NCBI RefSeq assembly: GCF_000010525.1
Contig: NC_009937.1
Location: 1,307,501 to 1,371,500, forward strand
Length of the DNA stretch: 64,000 bases
Source: Azorhizobium caulinodans ORS 571
GTDB lineage: Bacteria > Pseudomonadota > Alphaproteobacteria > Rhizobiales > Xanthobacteraceae
Direction: 5' to 3'
A program made the translations under genes and the position numbers. Numbering within the stretch: the first letter of the stretch is position 1; each line of letters opens with the position of its first letter. This document shows positions 44,829 through 54,784 of this stretch, piece by piece. Below the pieces are notes generated by a model, which saw only the letters and a list, made by a program, of their open reading frames with translations, was not told where the DNA came from and did not search any database.

Positions 44829-46373
44829 TCAGGCGCGCGTCGGATCGAGCGTGGCGTCTGAGAAATGGGGCTCCGGCACGGCGACGTGCGCATCCCCGAT
44901 GCGTTCGACCATCACGCGATTGCGTCCGCTCTCCTTGGCCCGGTAGAGGGCGCGGTCGGCGGCGGCGACCACATTTTCGAACGTCTCGTTCGGAGAGGCG
45001 ATGGCGGCGGCAATGCCGATGCTGACGGTGACCGGATGGTCGCCGCGGATCACGTCCCGCTCCACCTGCGTGCGGATGCGCTCCGCCGTCTGGAAGGCGC
45101 CGGCCATGTCGGTGTCGGGCAGGATGGCGGTGAACTCCTCGCCGCCGTAACGGGCGGCGAGATCCGCCGGCCGGCGCAGGCTGTGGCGGATGAGCTGGGC
45201 GATGGCCTGGAGCACGGCATCGCCCGCCGCATGGCCGAGGCGGTCGTTCAGCAGCTTGAACCGGTCGATGTCGATCATCAGCACGGCCACCGGCGAGCCG
45301 AGCCGCTGCGCCCGCTGCCATTCCCGGATGGCCACATCGAAGAAGCGCCGGCGGTTGGCGATGCCCGTCAGATCGTCGGTCAGGGAGAGCTGGAGCAGTT
45401 CCGCCTGGAGGCGGCTGCGGCGCATCAGGTCGTGCCGCAGCACGAGGGCGATGGCGATGGAGGCGAAGCCCACGGTGAGAACGGCCGCGGTGCCGACCAG
45501 CACGCGGTAGCGCCAAGGCAGGAAGATGTCGCGGATCGACTGGCCGGTGGCCACCACCAGCGGCAGTTGCGGCACGGGCGCCGCATAGAAGGTCCGCTTG
45601 CCGTCGCCATAGGACAGGGTCACGGGCGCGTGGACCGCCCCCGCAATCTCGCGGATCAGGTCGGGCGGCGGTCGGATGCAGATGCCGGAGGTGCCGCACT
45701 CTTCCACGAACAGCGTGCCGTCGATGCGCGCGACCAGCATGGGGTCGCTGGTCTCCGCAGCCTCCGCCTTCAGCGGTTCGCGCAGGAGGGAGAGGGGCAG
45801 CAGGACGGCGGCCACGCCCGCAAACTGGCCGTCCGGATCTTTCAGGGCCTGCGACAGGGCGATGCAGGGCTCTGTGCCGTCACAGGCCACCCGCTCGCTG
45901 AGATAGGGACCGTCCACCTGACCTTTGGCATGGAGGGCGAAATAGGGTTGCGTCCGAACCCGCTCGCCAGGGCCGGCGGGGCGGTCGGAGCGGGCCACCA
46001 CCTGCCCGGAGGCATCGGTCAGAAGCATCACGCCGGAGCGTTCGGTGGCGGAAATCATGCGTGCCAGCAGCCGCTGCCAGCCGGCCGGCGTCTGGTCCGT
46101 CTGCGGATCGGCATAGTCCGCGGCCACCTGCCGCAGCAGGACGCGATAGGGGAAGATCTGCCCCGCCACGTCGCGGGCGAGGCTGTCCACCCGCTGTTCG
46201 CCGTGGCTCGCCGCCTCCCGGGCCACATCCCCGTAATTCTGCCAGAGGGTGAGCGCCATGAAGCTGGCAAAGATCACCGAGATCAGCGCGCCCGCAGGAA
46301 TCATCAGCCGCGCTGCCGGCGGAACGACCGACGGAGGCGCTGCCTTGAGTGCAGTGCTGCCAGGCTTGATCAT
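44829..46373 (-). CDS. Diguanylate cyclase with periplasmic sensor
   Basis: A 514-residue protein. Transmembrane helix 1 is at 24-44. A periplasmic domain of about 240 residues (45-288) follows; its layout (MLLTDASGQVVARSD, YFALHAKGQVDGPYLS) is dCache-like. Transmembrane helix 2 is at 289-312. The GGDEF domain has GGEEF at 410-414 and an inhibitory RxxD site (RPAD, 401-404) five residues upstream. It should raise c-di-GMP in response to an extracytoplasmic ligand. Confidence 0.93.
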   Translation of the reverse strand: MIKPGSTALKAAPPSVVPPAARLMIPAGALISVIFASFMALTLWQNYGDVAREAASHGEQRVDSLARDVAGQIFPYRVLLRQVAADYADPQTDQTPAGWQRLLARMISATERSGVMLLTDASGQVVARSDRPAGPGERVRTQPYFALHAKGQVDGPYLSERVACDGTEPCIALSQALKDPDGQFAGVAAVLLPLSLLREPLKAEAAETSDPMLVARIDGTLFVEECGTSGICIRPPPDLIREIAGAVHAPVTLSYGDGKRTFYAAPVPQLPLVVATGQSIRDIFLPWRYRVLVGTAAVLTVGFASIAIALVLRHDLMRRSRLQAELLQLSLTDDLTGIANRRRFFDVAIREWQRAQRLGSPVAVLMIDIDRFKLLNDRLGHAAGDAVLQAIAQLIRHSLRRPADLAARYGGEEFTAILPDTDMAGAFQTAERIRTQVERDVIRGDHPVTVSIGIAAAIASPNETFENVVAAADRALYRAKESGRNRVMVERIGDAHVAVPEPHFSDATLDPTRA

Positions 46374-46522
46374 GCGGCGGACGGGTCCAGGGGCCTCGCG
46401 CGGCGCGAACGGGCGCCGTGCCGATCGGTAGGTTGCAGGCTTACGACAGGGTTAACGTCTATCTGTCGAAATGTTCATCTGCAAGATCGTTCGTATTACA
46501 ACCATTGTGGCGGGGTGGAGCC

Positions 46523-49147
46523 CTATCCCAGCGGCAGCCGGGTGGCGTCCACCGTGCGATAGGCCGAGGCGCGGCAGCTCAGGATGATGACCTGCATGCG
46601 CCGGGCCGCATCGGCGAGGATGTCGGTCATCACCTCGAATCGGTCGTCGTCGGAAAACACGAGGGCGTCGTCGAGCACCAGCGAGGCCGGCTTGCCCTTG
46701 TCGATGAGGAGATCGGCGAAGGCGATGCGGGTGAGCACCGCCAACTGCTCCTGTGTGCCCTTGCTGAGGAGCTCCGCCGCCTCCTCGCGCCCGCCGCGCA
46801 TCAGCAGGCCGGGCTTGTAGTCCTCGGTGAAGGCGAGGCTCGCATTGGGCAGCAGGCGCCGGACGAACGGCTCCATGCGCCGGGTGATGGGCCGCAGGTA
46901 GCGCCGTGCCGCATCCTGCTGGGCCTCGCGCAGCACGCCGAGCAGGAGCGCGAGGGCATCACCTTCGTCCTTGAGGCGCGCATGGGTTGCCTCCGCCGCC
47001 TCCGCTTCTTCGCGGGCGGCTTCGGCCCGCTGGCCCGGCCCTTCGCCGCCCAGCGTCCGGGCCTGTTCCTCAAGGCGCGCCACCTCGCCGGCGAGGTTTG
47101 GCAGATCGGCCTGCAGGCGCTCGCGCTTCTTCACCATGCGCTCGCGCTGCTGGTGAAGGGCTTCCACATCCAGCGCTTTGGCGGCCCGTCCGGCCGTCTC
47201 CCGGTCCACGAGCGCGCGGGCCTCGTCGGCGCGGGCGGCGGCCTGCCTTGCCTCTAGGTCGGCATCGGGGAGGGGGGCGAGATCGGCGGCAAGTTCCTGC
47301 GCGAGACGCAGGCGGTCCCCCTCCGCCCGGTCGCTGGCGCCCTGAAGCTCCACGCCCCGCACCTCGGCCTTCTGGAGACTGTCCAGCGCCGCCTGCCGGC
47401 GGGCCGTCGCCTCGATCTCCGCGGTCCGGAACGGCCGCAGATCAATCTCCGCCGGCGGCTGCGGGGCATCGGGAGCGAGCGGCTCGGGGCGGTCGCGGCC
47501 GGCAAGGGCGCCGCGCAAGGCGTCCAGACCGGCCGGCAGGCCCAGGGCCGGATCAGCCGGACACTCCGCTTCCAGACGGCTGCGCAGGGCGGCGCGCGCG
47601 GTCTCATCCTGCGTGCGGGCCCGCGCCGCCGCATGCGCCGCCGCGGGATCGGCATGGCCGACGGCCGCGAGAAAGGCCGCGAGGTCGTCGCTCGCCGCCC
47701 GATGGCGGGCGAGGGACGCATCGCTGCCGGCGGGCGGGCGAAAGGCGAGTGTGCCGACGCCGGGAATGTCGATGCGCGCATCCCGCGTCAGGCTGATCTG
47801 CGTCCCGCTCTCCAGCGGCGCGCCATCGAGGGTGATGGCCGCGCCGGGCTGAAGGGTGACCGAGAGGCTGGCGGCGCCGGCATCCAGCGTCGCGCGGGTC
47901 GCGATGACCGCCGCCTCCAGCTTGCGCAGGCGCGCGTCGGCCGCCTCGTCCATCCGGCTGCCGGCGATCCGCGCTTCGATCCGGGCGATCTCGGCTGCCA
48001 GACCATTGGCCCGATCGAGCCGCGCGAAGGCGGTGGCGAGCTGTTGCCGGTCGGCGGCCGACCGGCGCGCCGCCTGGGCCTTGTCCTGAAGCTCCTCCGC
48101 CTGCCGCAGTTGCATCCGGGCCGTGTCCAGCGCCTCGGCCGCCGCTTGATCGGCCCGGCGGGCCTGCGCAAGCCGTTCCGCATGGGCGTTCAGGTTTTCG
48201 AGGGCCGCGCGTGCGGCGGTTTCGGCCTTCAGGAGCGCCGCGCGCAGTCCGGCGCGGACCTCCGCCCTCTTGTCGAGGGCCTCCCGGTCGGCCGTGGCGG
48301 AACGGCAGGTCAGGTCGGCCATGCGCAGGGCGTCGGCGGCCCTGCGGGCGCGCTCGATATCGGCGTCCAGCGCCTTCAGCTCCTTGTCCGCTTCCGGGTC
48401 CTCGATGTCGCGGACGAGGCGCCGCTGTTCGTTGCGCTTCGTTTCGAGACGCTTCAGCACCTCGTCGAACTGCATCAGTTCCTGCGCGCAGGCGCTCGCG
48501 CGCTCGCGCGAGGCGGCAGCCGCGTCCTGCGCCTGCTTGAGACGGCCGGTGGGCTTGCCGGTCGCGGTGTAAAAATCGGCGAGCGCCTTCTCCACCTGCT
48601 GCTGCACGGCCTTGGCCCGGCGTCCGCCGGTGACGGCGCCGACCTCGGAGGCCAGCGCCTCCTCCAGCGTGCGGCGGGCGGTCTCGGCGGGCGAGCCGAG
48701 CTGGAAGGACTGGCCCTGCTCCACCCAGAGCAGGCCCAGCGCGCCGCGGCTGTCGTCGTCCGCCCCGCTGTTGCCGGCGCGGTTGAAGCCGAGGAGGGCC
48801 TGGAGCTTTTCCTCCGCCGCCTCGGCGGTGAAGCGGCCGTCCGGCCCGTCGAGGGTGACGGAAGGCCCCTGCAGGAAGCGCTTGGCCATTTGCCAGCGCC
48901 CGCCGGCCACCTCGAACTCCACCGTGACGGTGGGGGCGACGTCATCGCCATGGGGGCGGAAGGAGCGGATGCGGCCGCTCTTGGAATTGTAGCGCTCGAA
49001 CAGGGCGGCCCGCAGGGCTTCCAGCACGGTGGACTTGCCGCTCTCGTTGGGCTCGCAGACGAGGTTGAGGCCATCGGAGAAGCCGTCGAGCACTACGGGT
49101 GCACGGAACTTGCGGAAGTTCTCGATGGAGAGGCGGCGGATGCGCAT
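46523..49147 (-). CDS. SbcC/YhaN-like AAA+ (SMC-type) ATPase
   Basis: An 874-residue DNA-repair-type ATPase. Walker A is at about 32-41 (CEPNESGKST). Long coiled coils fill about 180-450 and 530-740. The ABC-like signature and Walker B lie at the end (LLSKGTQEQLAVLTRIAFADLL, PASLVLDDALVFSDDD). The MRIRRLSIENFRKFR start is typical of RecF/SbcC folds. ATG overlaps the nuclease stop in TGATG. It is nearer YhaN than classical SbcC in length. Confidence 0.86.
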   Translation of the reverse strand: MRIRRLSIENFRKFRAPVVLDGFSDGLNLVCEPNESGKSTVLEALRAALFERYNSKSGRIRSFRPHGDDVAPTVTVEFEVAGGRWQMAKRFLQGPSVTLDGPDGRFTAEAAEEKLQALLGFNRAGNSGADDDSRGALGLLWVEQGQSFQLGSPAETARRTLEEALASEVGAVTGGRRAKAVQQQVEKALADFYTATGKPTGRLKQAQDAAAASRERASACAQELMQFDEVLKRLETKRNEQRRLVRDIEDPEADKELKALDADIERARRAADALRMADLTCRSATADREALDKRAEVRAGLRAALLKAETAARAALENLNAHAERLAQARRADQAAAEALDTARMQLRQAEELQDKAQAARRSAADRQQLATAFARLDRANGLAAEIARIEARIAGSRMDEAADARLRKLEAAVIATRATLDAGAASLSVTLQPGAAITLDGAPLESGTQISLTRDARIDIPGVGTLAFRPPAGSDASLARHRAASDDLAAFLAAVGHADPAAAHAAARARTQDETARAALRSRLEAECPADPALGLPAGLDALRGALAGRDRPEPLAPDAPQPPAEIDLRPFRTAEIEATARRQAALDSLQKAEVRGVELQGASDRAEGDRLRLAQELAADLAPLPDADLEARQAAARADEARALVDRETAGRAAKALDVEALHQQRERMVKKRERLQADLPNLAGEVARLEEQARTLGGEGPGQRAEAAREEAEAAEATHARLKDEGDALALLLGVLREAQQDAARRYLRPITRRMEPFVRRLLPNASLAFTEDYKPGLLMRGGREEAAELLSKGTQEQLAVLTRIAFADLLIDKGKPASLVLDDALVFSDDDRFEVMTDILADAARRMQVIILSCRASAYRTVDATRLPLG

Positions 49148-50268
49148 CAGGCTTCGCTCCCGCGCTGGGCGCGCATCAGTTCCACATAGAGGCGCTCCAG
49201 CGCGGCCCCGGCCAGCCGGCCCTCGGTGCCGCCGTCCTCCGCCATGGCCCGAAGGCGCTCGGCGGCGTCGCGCAGTTCGCCGTGGGCGTCGATCTCGGAG
49301 AGGTCGGTTTCGGTTGGGCGTGTCATGAGGTCCGCCAGATCAAGGTCGAGCCAGCGGATCTCATGGGCGAGCCCGTCCTCCAGCAGCCGGCGCAGGGTGA
49401 CGCGCTCGGCCAGCGGCACGAGCCCGGACAGATGCAGCCGTGCCACCAGATGCTTGCGCTCGATGCCGGGGGCGAGCGCCGCGATGCGCGGCGCGACGTC
49501 TTCGGCGCCAGACAGGTGCCAGCGCTCCTCCACCCAGGCGTGACGGCCGATGGGCAGCGCCTCCACCTGCGGCTCGAGACCGGCGCCGGCCACATCCACC
49601 AGCAGGGCGAGGCCCGTCGCCTCCCGGCCGAAATCGTCCGGCTCCGGCGTGCCGCTGTAATAGGTATGGCCATCGATCTTCCGCAGGCCGTGCCAATCGC
49701 CAAGCGCGAGATAAGAGAGGCCGGCCCGGCGGGCCCGATCCGGCGCGATCAGATTCGTCTGCTCGTCACCGCCGAAGGTGCGGATGGCGCCATGGGCCAG
49801 GCCGATGCGCGGCAGGCCGGCGGGCGTCTCGGCGCCATCGAACCAGGCGGTGGGGTCGGAGAGGCTGAACTTGTGCGTGAGGGGGGCCGGCAGCAGCACC
49901 GCATCCTCGCCCAGCATCACCGGAGCGGGCGTGAGGCAGGCGGCGACATTCTCTGGCGCCTCGGCGGAGAGGCGGCTCCAGAGCCCGTCCGGACGGAGCG
50001 GATCGTGATTGCCGGGCAGCAGCCACCAGCGCACGCCGGCCGCCGCCTTCATGCGTGCGAGCGCCTGCCGATAGATGCGGTCGCCCGGCTCGGCGCTGTC
50101 GAAGACGTCGCCGGCCACGAGAACATGGCCGGCCCGGTGCTGCCGGGCGGCGGCGGCGAGCGTGTCGATGGCGTCGAGGCGGGCCTCGCTCAAGGCGGCG
50201 CGGGCGTCCACCGGCATGCGGCCGAACGGTTTGCCCAGTTGCCAGTCGGCCGAGTGAATCAGGCGCAT
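49147..50268 (-). CDS. SbcD/YhaO-like metallophosphoesterase (DNA exonuclease)
   Basis: A 373-residue calcineurin-like nuclease that partners the following ATPase. Metal-binding motifs are in order: IHSADWQLGKPFG, LVAGDVFDS, LLPGNHDPLRPDG and LALGDWHGLRKI. Expected activity is Mn2+-dependent double-strand exonuclease or hairpin cleavage. The start MRLIHSADWQ is the usual one; a few upstream codons are also open. AGAGAGA precedes it. Confidence 0.88.
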   Translation of the reverse strand: MRLIHSADWQLGKPFGRMPVDARAALSEARLDAIDTLAAAARQHRAGHVLVAGDVFDSAEPGDRIYRQALARMKAAAGVRWWLLPGNHDPLRPDGLWSRLSAEAPENVAACLTPAPVMLGEDAVLLPAPLTHKFSLSDPTAWFDGAETPAGLPRIGLAHGAIRTFGGDEQTNLIAPDRARRAGLSYLALGDWHGLRKIDGHTYYSGTPEPDDFGREATGLALLVDVAGAGLEPQVEALPIGRHAWVEERWHLSGAEDVAPRIAALAPGIERKHLVARLHLSGLVPLAERVTLRRLLEDGLAHEIRWLDLDLADLMTRPTETDLSEIDAHGELRDAAERLRAMAEDGGTEGRLAGAALERLYVELMRAQRGSEA

Positions 50269-50793
50269 GGTCTCTCTATAGCGCAATCAGGCGGAAACGG
50301 GCCGGCCTGCATCAGGGCAAAACCTTGGCGTCACAAGGGGCGAGCCGCGGCGCCTGTGGCCCGCGTGCCATGATTCGAGCCATGCCCGCCTTCAAACACA
50401 TTTCCGCACGCTTCCCGGGGCGGCCCCGGTCGGGTGTGGTGGCAAGATGCCGCCACCCGTTTTCGCCCACGGAAAAGATCGCGCGCGGAAGATTGAGGTA
50501 AATGAAGGGTTTCCAAGGATGGGTGTGGTATTGGAATGGGTGTCGCGAAAACGTGTTGTTCCTGCAACACCCCTGGGAAAAGGCCCTTCCCCCCTGCCTT
50601 TTGGAGTGTGTCGAGATTGATCCCCGGTCCGGCTTTTGTAAGGTGGCTTTGCGACGAAGGGGGGCAGTCCCCGGTCGCCCCATACTGTGTTGGCCTGGTG
50701 GCGAGCCGGTGGGGGAATCGGGGTCAAGACCTCTCGCTGGTGGCAACATCGACGAAGCGGCTGGCTCCCTCGGAACAAAATTTGGAGGTCACA
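50269..50793. promoter_or_regulatory. Divergent nuclease/porin intergenic region
   Basis: A 525-bp non-coding gap, markedly AT-richer and T/G-rich in its right half. It should contain the strong porin promoter and a long 5' leader. A hairpin GTGTTG-N6-CAACAC lies at 50553-50570. The consensus Shine-Dalgarno TTGGAGG ends 5 bp before the porin ATG. I cannot place promoter hexamers with confidence. Confidence 0.55.
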
Positions 50794-52245
50794 ATGAACA
50801 TGGTGAAGAGCCTTCTGCTCGGTAGCGTCGCGGGTCTCGCCGCCGTCGCCGGCGCCCAGGCTGCCGACCTTCCCGTGAAGGCGAAGGCTGTGGAGTACGT
50901 GAAGGTGTGCTCCGCTTACGGCGCGGGCTTCTACTACATCCCCGGCACCGACACCTGCCTCAAGATCGACGGCTACGCCCGCTTCGACACCTACATCAAC
51001 GCCGTCGGCACCTTCAACCCGAACATCTCGTCGGTTGCTGGCACCGGCTTCAACGGTCCCGGCGCTGGCGCTGGCGGCTATCCGTACAAGGACTCTGACG
51101 ACTCGTCCTACCTGACCCGCGCCCGCGCGGTGTTCGGTCTCGACGCTCGTTCGCAGACCGACTACGGCACCCTGCGCTCCTACATCCGCTTCGGCATGAA
51201 CTGGGATTCCCAGTCCACGGCTAACGCGGGTTCGGGCATCGGCTTCTACTTCGAGCGCGCCTTCATCCAGTTCGCTGGCTTCACCTTCGGTTACACCCAG
51301 TCGTTCTTCGACACGGGCATCAACTACGCCTACACGCAGCTGTATGCGGGTTCGAACCAGTGGACCACCGCTCTCGCCTACACCGCCCAGTTCGGTAACG
51401 GCTTCTCGGCGACCATCGCCCTCGAAGACGCCGCCAACCGCATCACCGGCGTGCAGGCTGGCTCGGCCGGCGTGTACAACCCGACCAGCTCGCTCGGCTA
51501 TGCCAACTACCAGGCTGGTCAGGAAATCCCTGACATCGTCGGCAACATCCGCCTCGATCAGGCTTGGGGTACGGTTCAGCTCTCTGCGGCTGCCCATCAG
51601 GTCACCGCTCTGAACCCGGTGTACACCGGCACGGGCGCCACCTACCTCGGTCAGAACTCGACCGACACCTGGGGCTGGGCCATCGGCGGCGCCGTGGAAA
51701 TCAAGCTCCCGATGATCGCCCCCGGCGACAGCCTCTTCATCCAGGCTGGCTATGCTGACGGCGCTCTGAGCTATGTCGGCTTCGCCGGCACCACGCAGGG
51801 TCGCGCGACGGGCCTCGGCTCTCTCGACACCAAGACCACCACCTTCGCGACCGGCGCCTACTACCCGATCGCCGACGCTGTGTGGAACCAGGCCACCCGC
51901 TCGTACAACACCGAGACGGCTTGGGGCATCCAGGGTCAGTTCCGTCACTTCTGGACCCCGGCGGTTCGCTCGGCCGTGTTCGGCGGTTACTCTGAGGTCT
52001 CCGTGCCCCAGAACACCGTTGGCGCTGTCGACGTGAACATCTGGCAGGTCGGCCTGAACACCATCTGGTCGCCGGTCAAGAACCTCGACCTCGGCCTCGA
52101 AGTGCTCTACTCGAAGGTTGATGGCGGCGCTGCCCTCGGCACCTACAGCACCGGCACGACCGCTGCCAACGGCGGCGCGACTGCCACGGTCGGCGGCTCC
52201 ACCGACGTGTGGTCGGGCGGCTTCCGCGCTCAGCGCAACTTCTGA
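50794..52245 (+). CDS. Major outer-membrane porin (Porin_2 family)
   Basis: A 483-residue trimeric-type porin. The signal peptide is at 1-23 (ends GAQA before ADLP). The mature N-terminus has the rhizobial porin hallmark KVCSAYGAGFYYIPGTDTCLKIDGYARFDTY, given here in part as CSAYGAGFYYIPGTDTC. The last residue is Phe, as required for outer-membrane insertion (GFRAQRNF). Codons shift to GCT, GGT, TCG and AAC compared with neighbours, typical of very high expression. A strong ribosome site and a terminator frame a monocistronic unit. Confidence 0.96.
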   Translation: MNMVKSLLLGSVAGLAAVAGAQAADLPVKAKAVEYVKVCSAYGAGFYYIPGTDTCLKIDGYARFDTYINAVGTFNPNISSVAGTGFNGPGAGAGGYPYKDSDDSSYLTRARAVFGLDARSQTDYGTLRSYIRFGMNWDSQSTANAGSGIGFYFERAFIQFAGFTFGYTQSFFDTGINYAYTQLYAGSNQWTTALAYTAQFGNGFSATIALEDAANRITGVQAGSAGVYNPTSSLGYANYQAGQEIPDIVGNIRLDQAWGTVQLSAAAHQVTALNPVYTGTGATYLGQNSTDTWGWAIGGAVEIKLPMIAPGDSLFIQAGYADGALSYVGFAGTTQGRATGLGSLDTKTTTFATGAYYPIADAVWNQATRSYNTETAWGIQGQFRHFWTPAVRSAVFGGYSEVSVPQNTVGAVDVNIWQVGLNTIWSPVKNLDLGLEVLYSKVDGGAALGTYSTGTTAANGGATATVGGSTDVWSGGFRAQRNF

Positions 52246-52268
52246 TCCTCGCGATCATTGGTTTGGAG

Positions 52269-52300
52269 AACCCCGGCGGGCAACCGCCGGGGTTTTTCGT
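52269..52300 (+). terminator. Rho-independent terminator of the porin gene
   Basis: An 11-bp stem AACCCCGGCGG / CCGCCGGGGTT with a GCAA loop, followed by a T-rich run TTTCGTTTT. It begins 24 bp after the porin stop. Confidence 0.93.
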
Positions 52301-52633
52301 TTTGGGCCACTCGTCTCACACCTTCTGGTGGGCTGGTGACGCCGCCGTGCTGCGGCGCCTGGAGTGCCCGGCGCCCGGGGGCCGGCCAGCGGCAAGCCTT
52401 CCGGCCTCTCCCTTCATCGCAGACCTGACACACGGCCCCTGTTGCGGATCGGCCACCGCTCCTTTACGTGCCAAGCGCGCGGCGGCGGGCTAAGGTCGCG
52501 CGCGGCGTGGCTTGGGACCGGAGCGGCCGGAGGCGATCGTTTTTCGCCTGACCGCATGCGGGTCGATGGCACGCCGGGGGCGAAAGCGCTCCCGATGACA
52601 TCGACTTGGCGGCACCGCCGGCGGGAGACAGGA
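52301..52633. other. Intergenic region before the repeat-protein operon
   Basis: A 333-bp stretch with no supported gene. It presumably carries the promoter of the next operon. GGGAG 7 bp before the ATG at 52634 is the only element I can name. An open frame continues upstream of that ATG but has no credible start or family-like sequence. Confidence 0.5.
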
Positions 52634-54775
52634 ATGGACGAGAAGGCGGGTCTCCGCGGGCAGAGGGAGACGGAAGGGGGCACCCTTCTCGACCTCAGGA
52701 TACTCGGGGTTGGCCTCATCCTTCTGTGCGTGCTCGTCGCCTTTACCGTGCATGTCAGCCGCCCGGGCATCGAGGCGGATCTCGCGGTGCGCGCCGCCGA
52801 GCGGCTCGACGCCATCGGCGAATCCTGGGCGACCGCCCGCTTCTCCGGCCGCGATGCGACGCTCATCGGCGAGGCGCTGGCGCAGGAGCCGCGCGACAAG
52901 GTGCGTGGGGCGATCGAATCCCTGTCGGGCGTCGGCTCCGTCACGGATGCCACCACCCTCCTGCCGGAGCGCCGCCCCTTCACCTTCTCCGTCATCCGCG
53001 ATGGCCCTCGCGTCCAGCTCGAAGGCTACGTGCCCTCCCGCTATGCGCTCGCGCGCATCGCCGCTGCGGTGAAGGGCCTGCCTCCGGGCCTGGAGGTCCG
53101 TGGCCTCGACCAGCTCGTTCGCGCCCGTGGCGCGCCGCCGGGCGATTTTTCCTCGGTGGTCATCTTCGCCCTTGATGCGCTGATGCGGGTGCAGAGCGGG
53201 CGCATCACCCTTTCCGACGACATGCTGTCCATCGAAGGGCGCGCGCCCGACCTTGCGGCCTACAATGCGCTGCGCCTCACCATGAGCGAGCCGCTGCCGC
53301 AGGATTTCCGCCTCGCGCGCTTCGCGGTGCGCCCGCCCGCCGCCTCGCCTTATCTGTGGTCGGCTGCCCGCGAGGGCAGGGCGGTGGTGGTGCGCGGCCA
53401 TGTGCCGTCGGAAGAGGTGCGCCAGCAGGTGCTCGCGGCCCTGCGCGCCGCCATGCCGGAGGCCGGCATCTCCGACCATACGGACCTTGCCGACGGAGCG
53501 CCCAGCCTCGACCGCTGGCTCGCCGCCGTCCGTTTCGCCGCCAACCAGCTCGCGCTCGTGCCTACGGGACAGGTGAGCCTGTCCAACACCTCCATCTATC
53601 TGGAGGGCGCGGCCAGCACCTTCCCGATCTATGACGCGCTCTCGGCCGCCCGCCGCGCGCCGCCCGAGGGCTTTCAGGTGGTCCGCTTCTCCGTGGAGCC
53701 GCCGGTGGCTGCGCCCTTCATATGGCGGGTCTCCCGGCAGGGAGGGCAGGCGCAGATCTCCGGCTATGCGCCGAGCGAGGATGCGCGGCGCGTGATGGGC
53801 GATGCGGTGAAGGCGCTGTTCGCCGGCGTGCAGGTGAGCGATCAGGTCCGGCTCGCCTCTGGCGGACCGCCCTCCGACATCTGGACCGCCGCGGTCACCT
53901 TCGCCCTCACGCAGGTGAGCCGCATGGCGCAGGGCGAGGCTTCGGTGCTCACCGGCGCGGTGACGCTGAGCGGCGAGGCGGCGGACAGCGCCAGCTATGC
54001 CAGCCTGCGCGACGCGCTCAAGGCACCGCCGCCGGGCGTGAAGGTGGATGCCTCCCGCGTGCTGCCGCCGGTCATCTCGCCTTATGTCTTCGCCGTCCGG
54101 ACGGAGGAGAGCGGTGTCACGCTCTCCGGCTTCTTTCCGGACGATGCGGTCCATGCGCGCCTGCTGGAGACGGTCGGGCGCCTCTTTCCCGGCGTGCGGG
54201 TCAATGACGTGACGGCCGTGGGCGCCGGGGCGCCGCCGCGCTTTGCCGATGCGGCGATTGCCGCGCTCGCCCCGCTCGCCCGCCTGGAGACCGGAGACCT
54301 GCGCTTCTCCGACGGTCAGGTGAGCCTGTCCGGCACCGATCGCTACCCTGCCGCCGGGGCGCAGATTGAGGCGGAGCTCAAGGCCGCGCTGCCTAAGGGC
54401 TTCGCGATGGATCTCGCGGTGGAGGCCCCTCCGGCGAGCCTGCCCGTGGGCCCGCGCGAATGCCTGAAGCTGCTCACGGACGCCACGGCGCGCGGACTCG
54501 TCTTCCTGCCGGGCGGCCAGCCGGGGCCGGGCAGCCTGCCGGCGCTGGATCGCCTGGCGCAGGCGGCGCTGCGCTGTCCGCCGCTCGCGCTCCAGGGGGC
54601 GCAGGGGGCGGCGGTGCCCGATCCCGTCGCCGCCATCCAGGGCGAGGCGATCCGCGCGCATCTTGTGGCGGCGGGCGTTCCGGCCTCCCATGTCTCCTGG
54701 ATGGCGGACTTCGGCGGGGAGGGGGCGGAATCCCTCACCGTCGCCGGGGTGCGTATTTCCGTGCGACCGCAATAG
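52634..54775 (+). CDS. Membrane-anchored four-repeat protein with degenerate OmpA-like end
   Basis: A 713-residue protein with one transmembrane helix at 23-41, the rest periplasmic. It holds four tandem repeats of about 122 residues, starting near 115 (PFTFSVIRDG), 239 (PYLWSAAREG), 361 (PFIWRVSRQG) and 483 (PYVFAVRTEE). Each has a G-x-V/A-P-S turn followed by a helix, then a strand-rich half, like BON-type folds. Residues about 610-705 resemble an OmpA C-terminal domain (GLVFLPGG, LDRLAQAAL, EAIRAHLVAAGVPASHVSW), but the usual Asp and Arg of the diaminopimelate site are not evident. First gene of a three-gene operon. Confidence 0.75.
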   Translation: MDEKAGLRGQRETEGGTLLDLRILGVGLILLCVLVAFTVHVSRPGIEADLAVRAAERLDAIGESWATARFSGRDATLIGEALAQEPRDKVRGAIESLSGVGSVTDATTLLPERRPFTFSVIRDGPRVQLEGYVPSRYALARIAAAVKGLPPGLEVRGLDQLVRARGAPPGDFSSVVIFALDALMRVQSGRITLSDDMLSIEGRAPDLAAYNALRLTMSEPLPQDFRLARFAVRPPAASPYLWSAAREGRAVVVRGHVPSEEVRQQVLAALRAAMPEAGISDHTDLADGAPSLDRWLAAVRFAANQLALVPTGQVSLSNTSIYLEGAASTFPIYDALSAARRAPPEGFQVVRFSVEPPVAAPFIWRVSRQGGQAQISGYAPSEDARRVMGDAVKALFAGVQVSDQVRLASGGPPSDIWTAAVTFALTQVSRMAQGEASVLTGAVTLSGEAADSASYASLRDALKAPPPGVKVDASRVLPPVISPYVFAVRTEESGVTLSGFFPDDAVHARLLETVGRLFPGVRVNDVTAVGAGAPPRFADAAIAALAPLARLETGDLRFSDGQVSLSGTDRYPAAGAQIEAELKAALPKGFAMDLAVEAPPASLPVGPRECLKLLTDATARGLVFLPGGQPGPGSLPALDRLAQAALRCPPLALQGAQGAAVPDPVAAIQGEAIRAHLVAAGVPASHVSWMADFGGEGAESLTVAGVRISVRPQ

Positions 54776-54784
54776 GGGGCGGCC

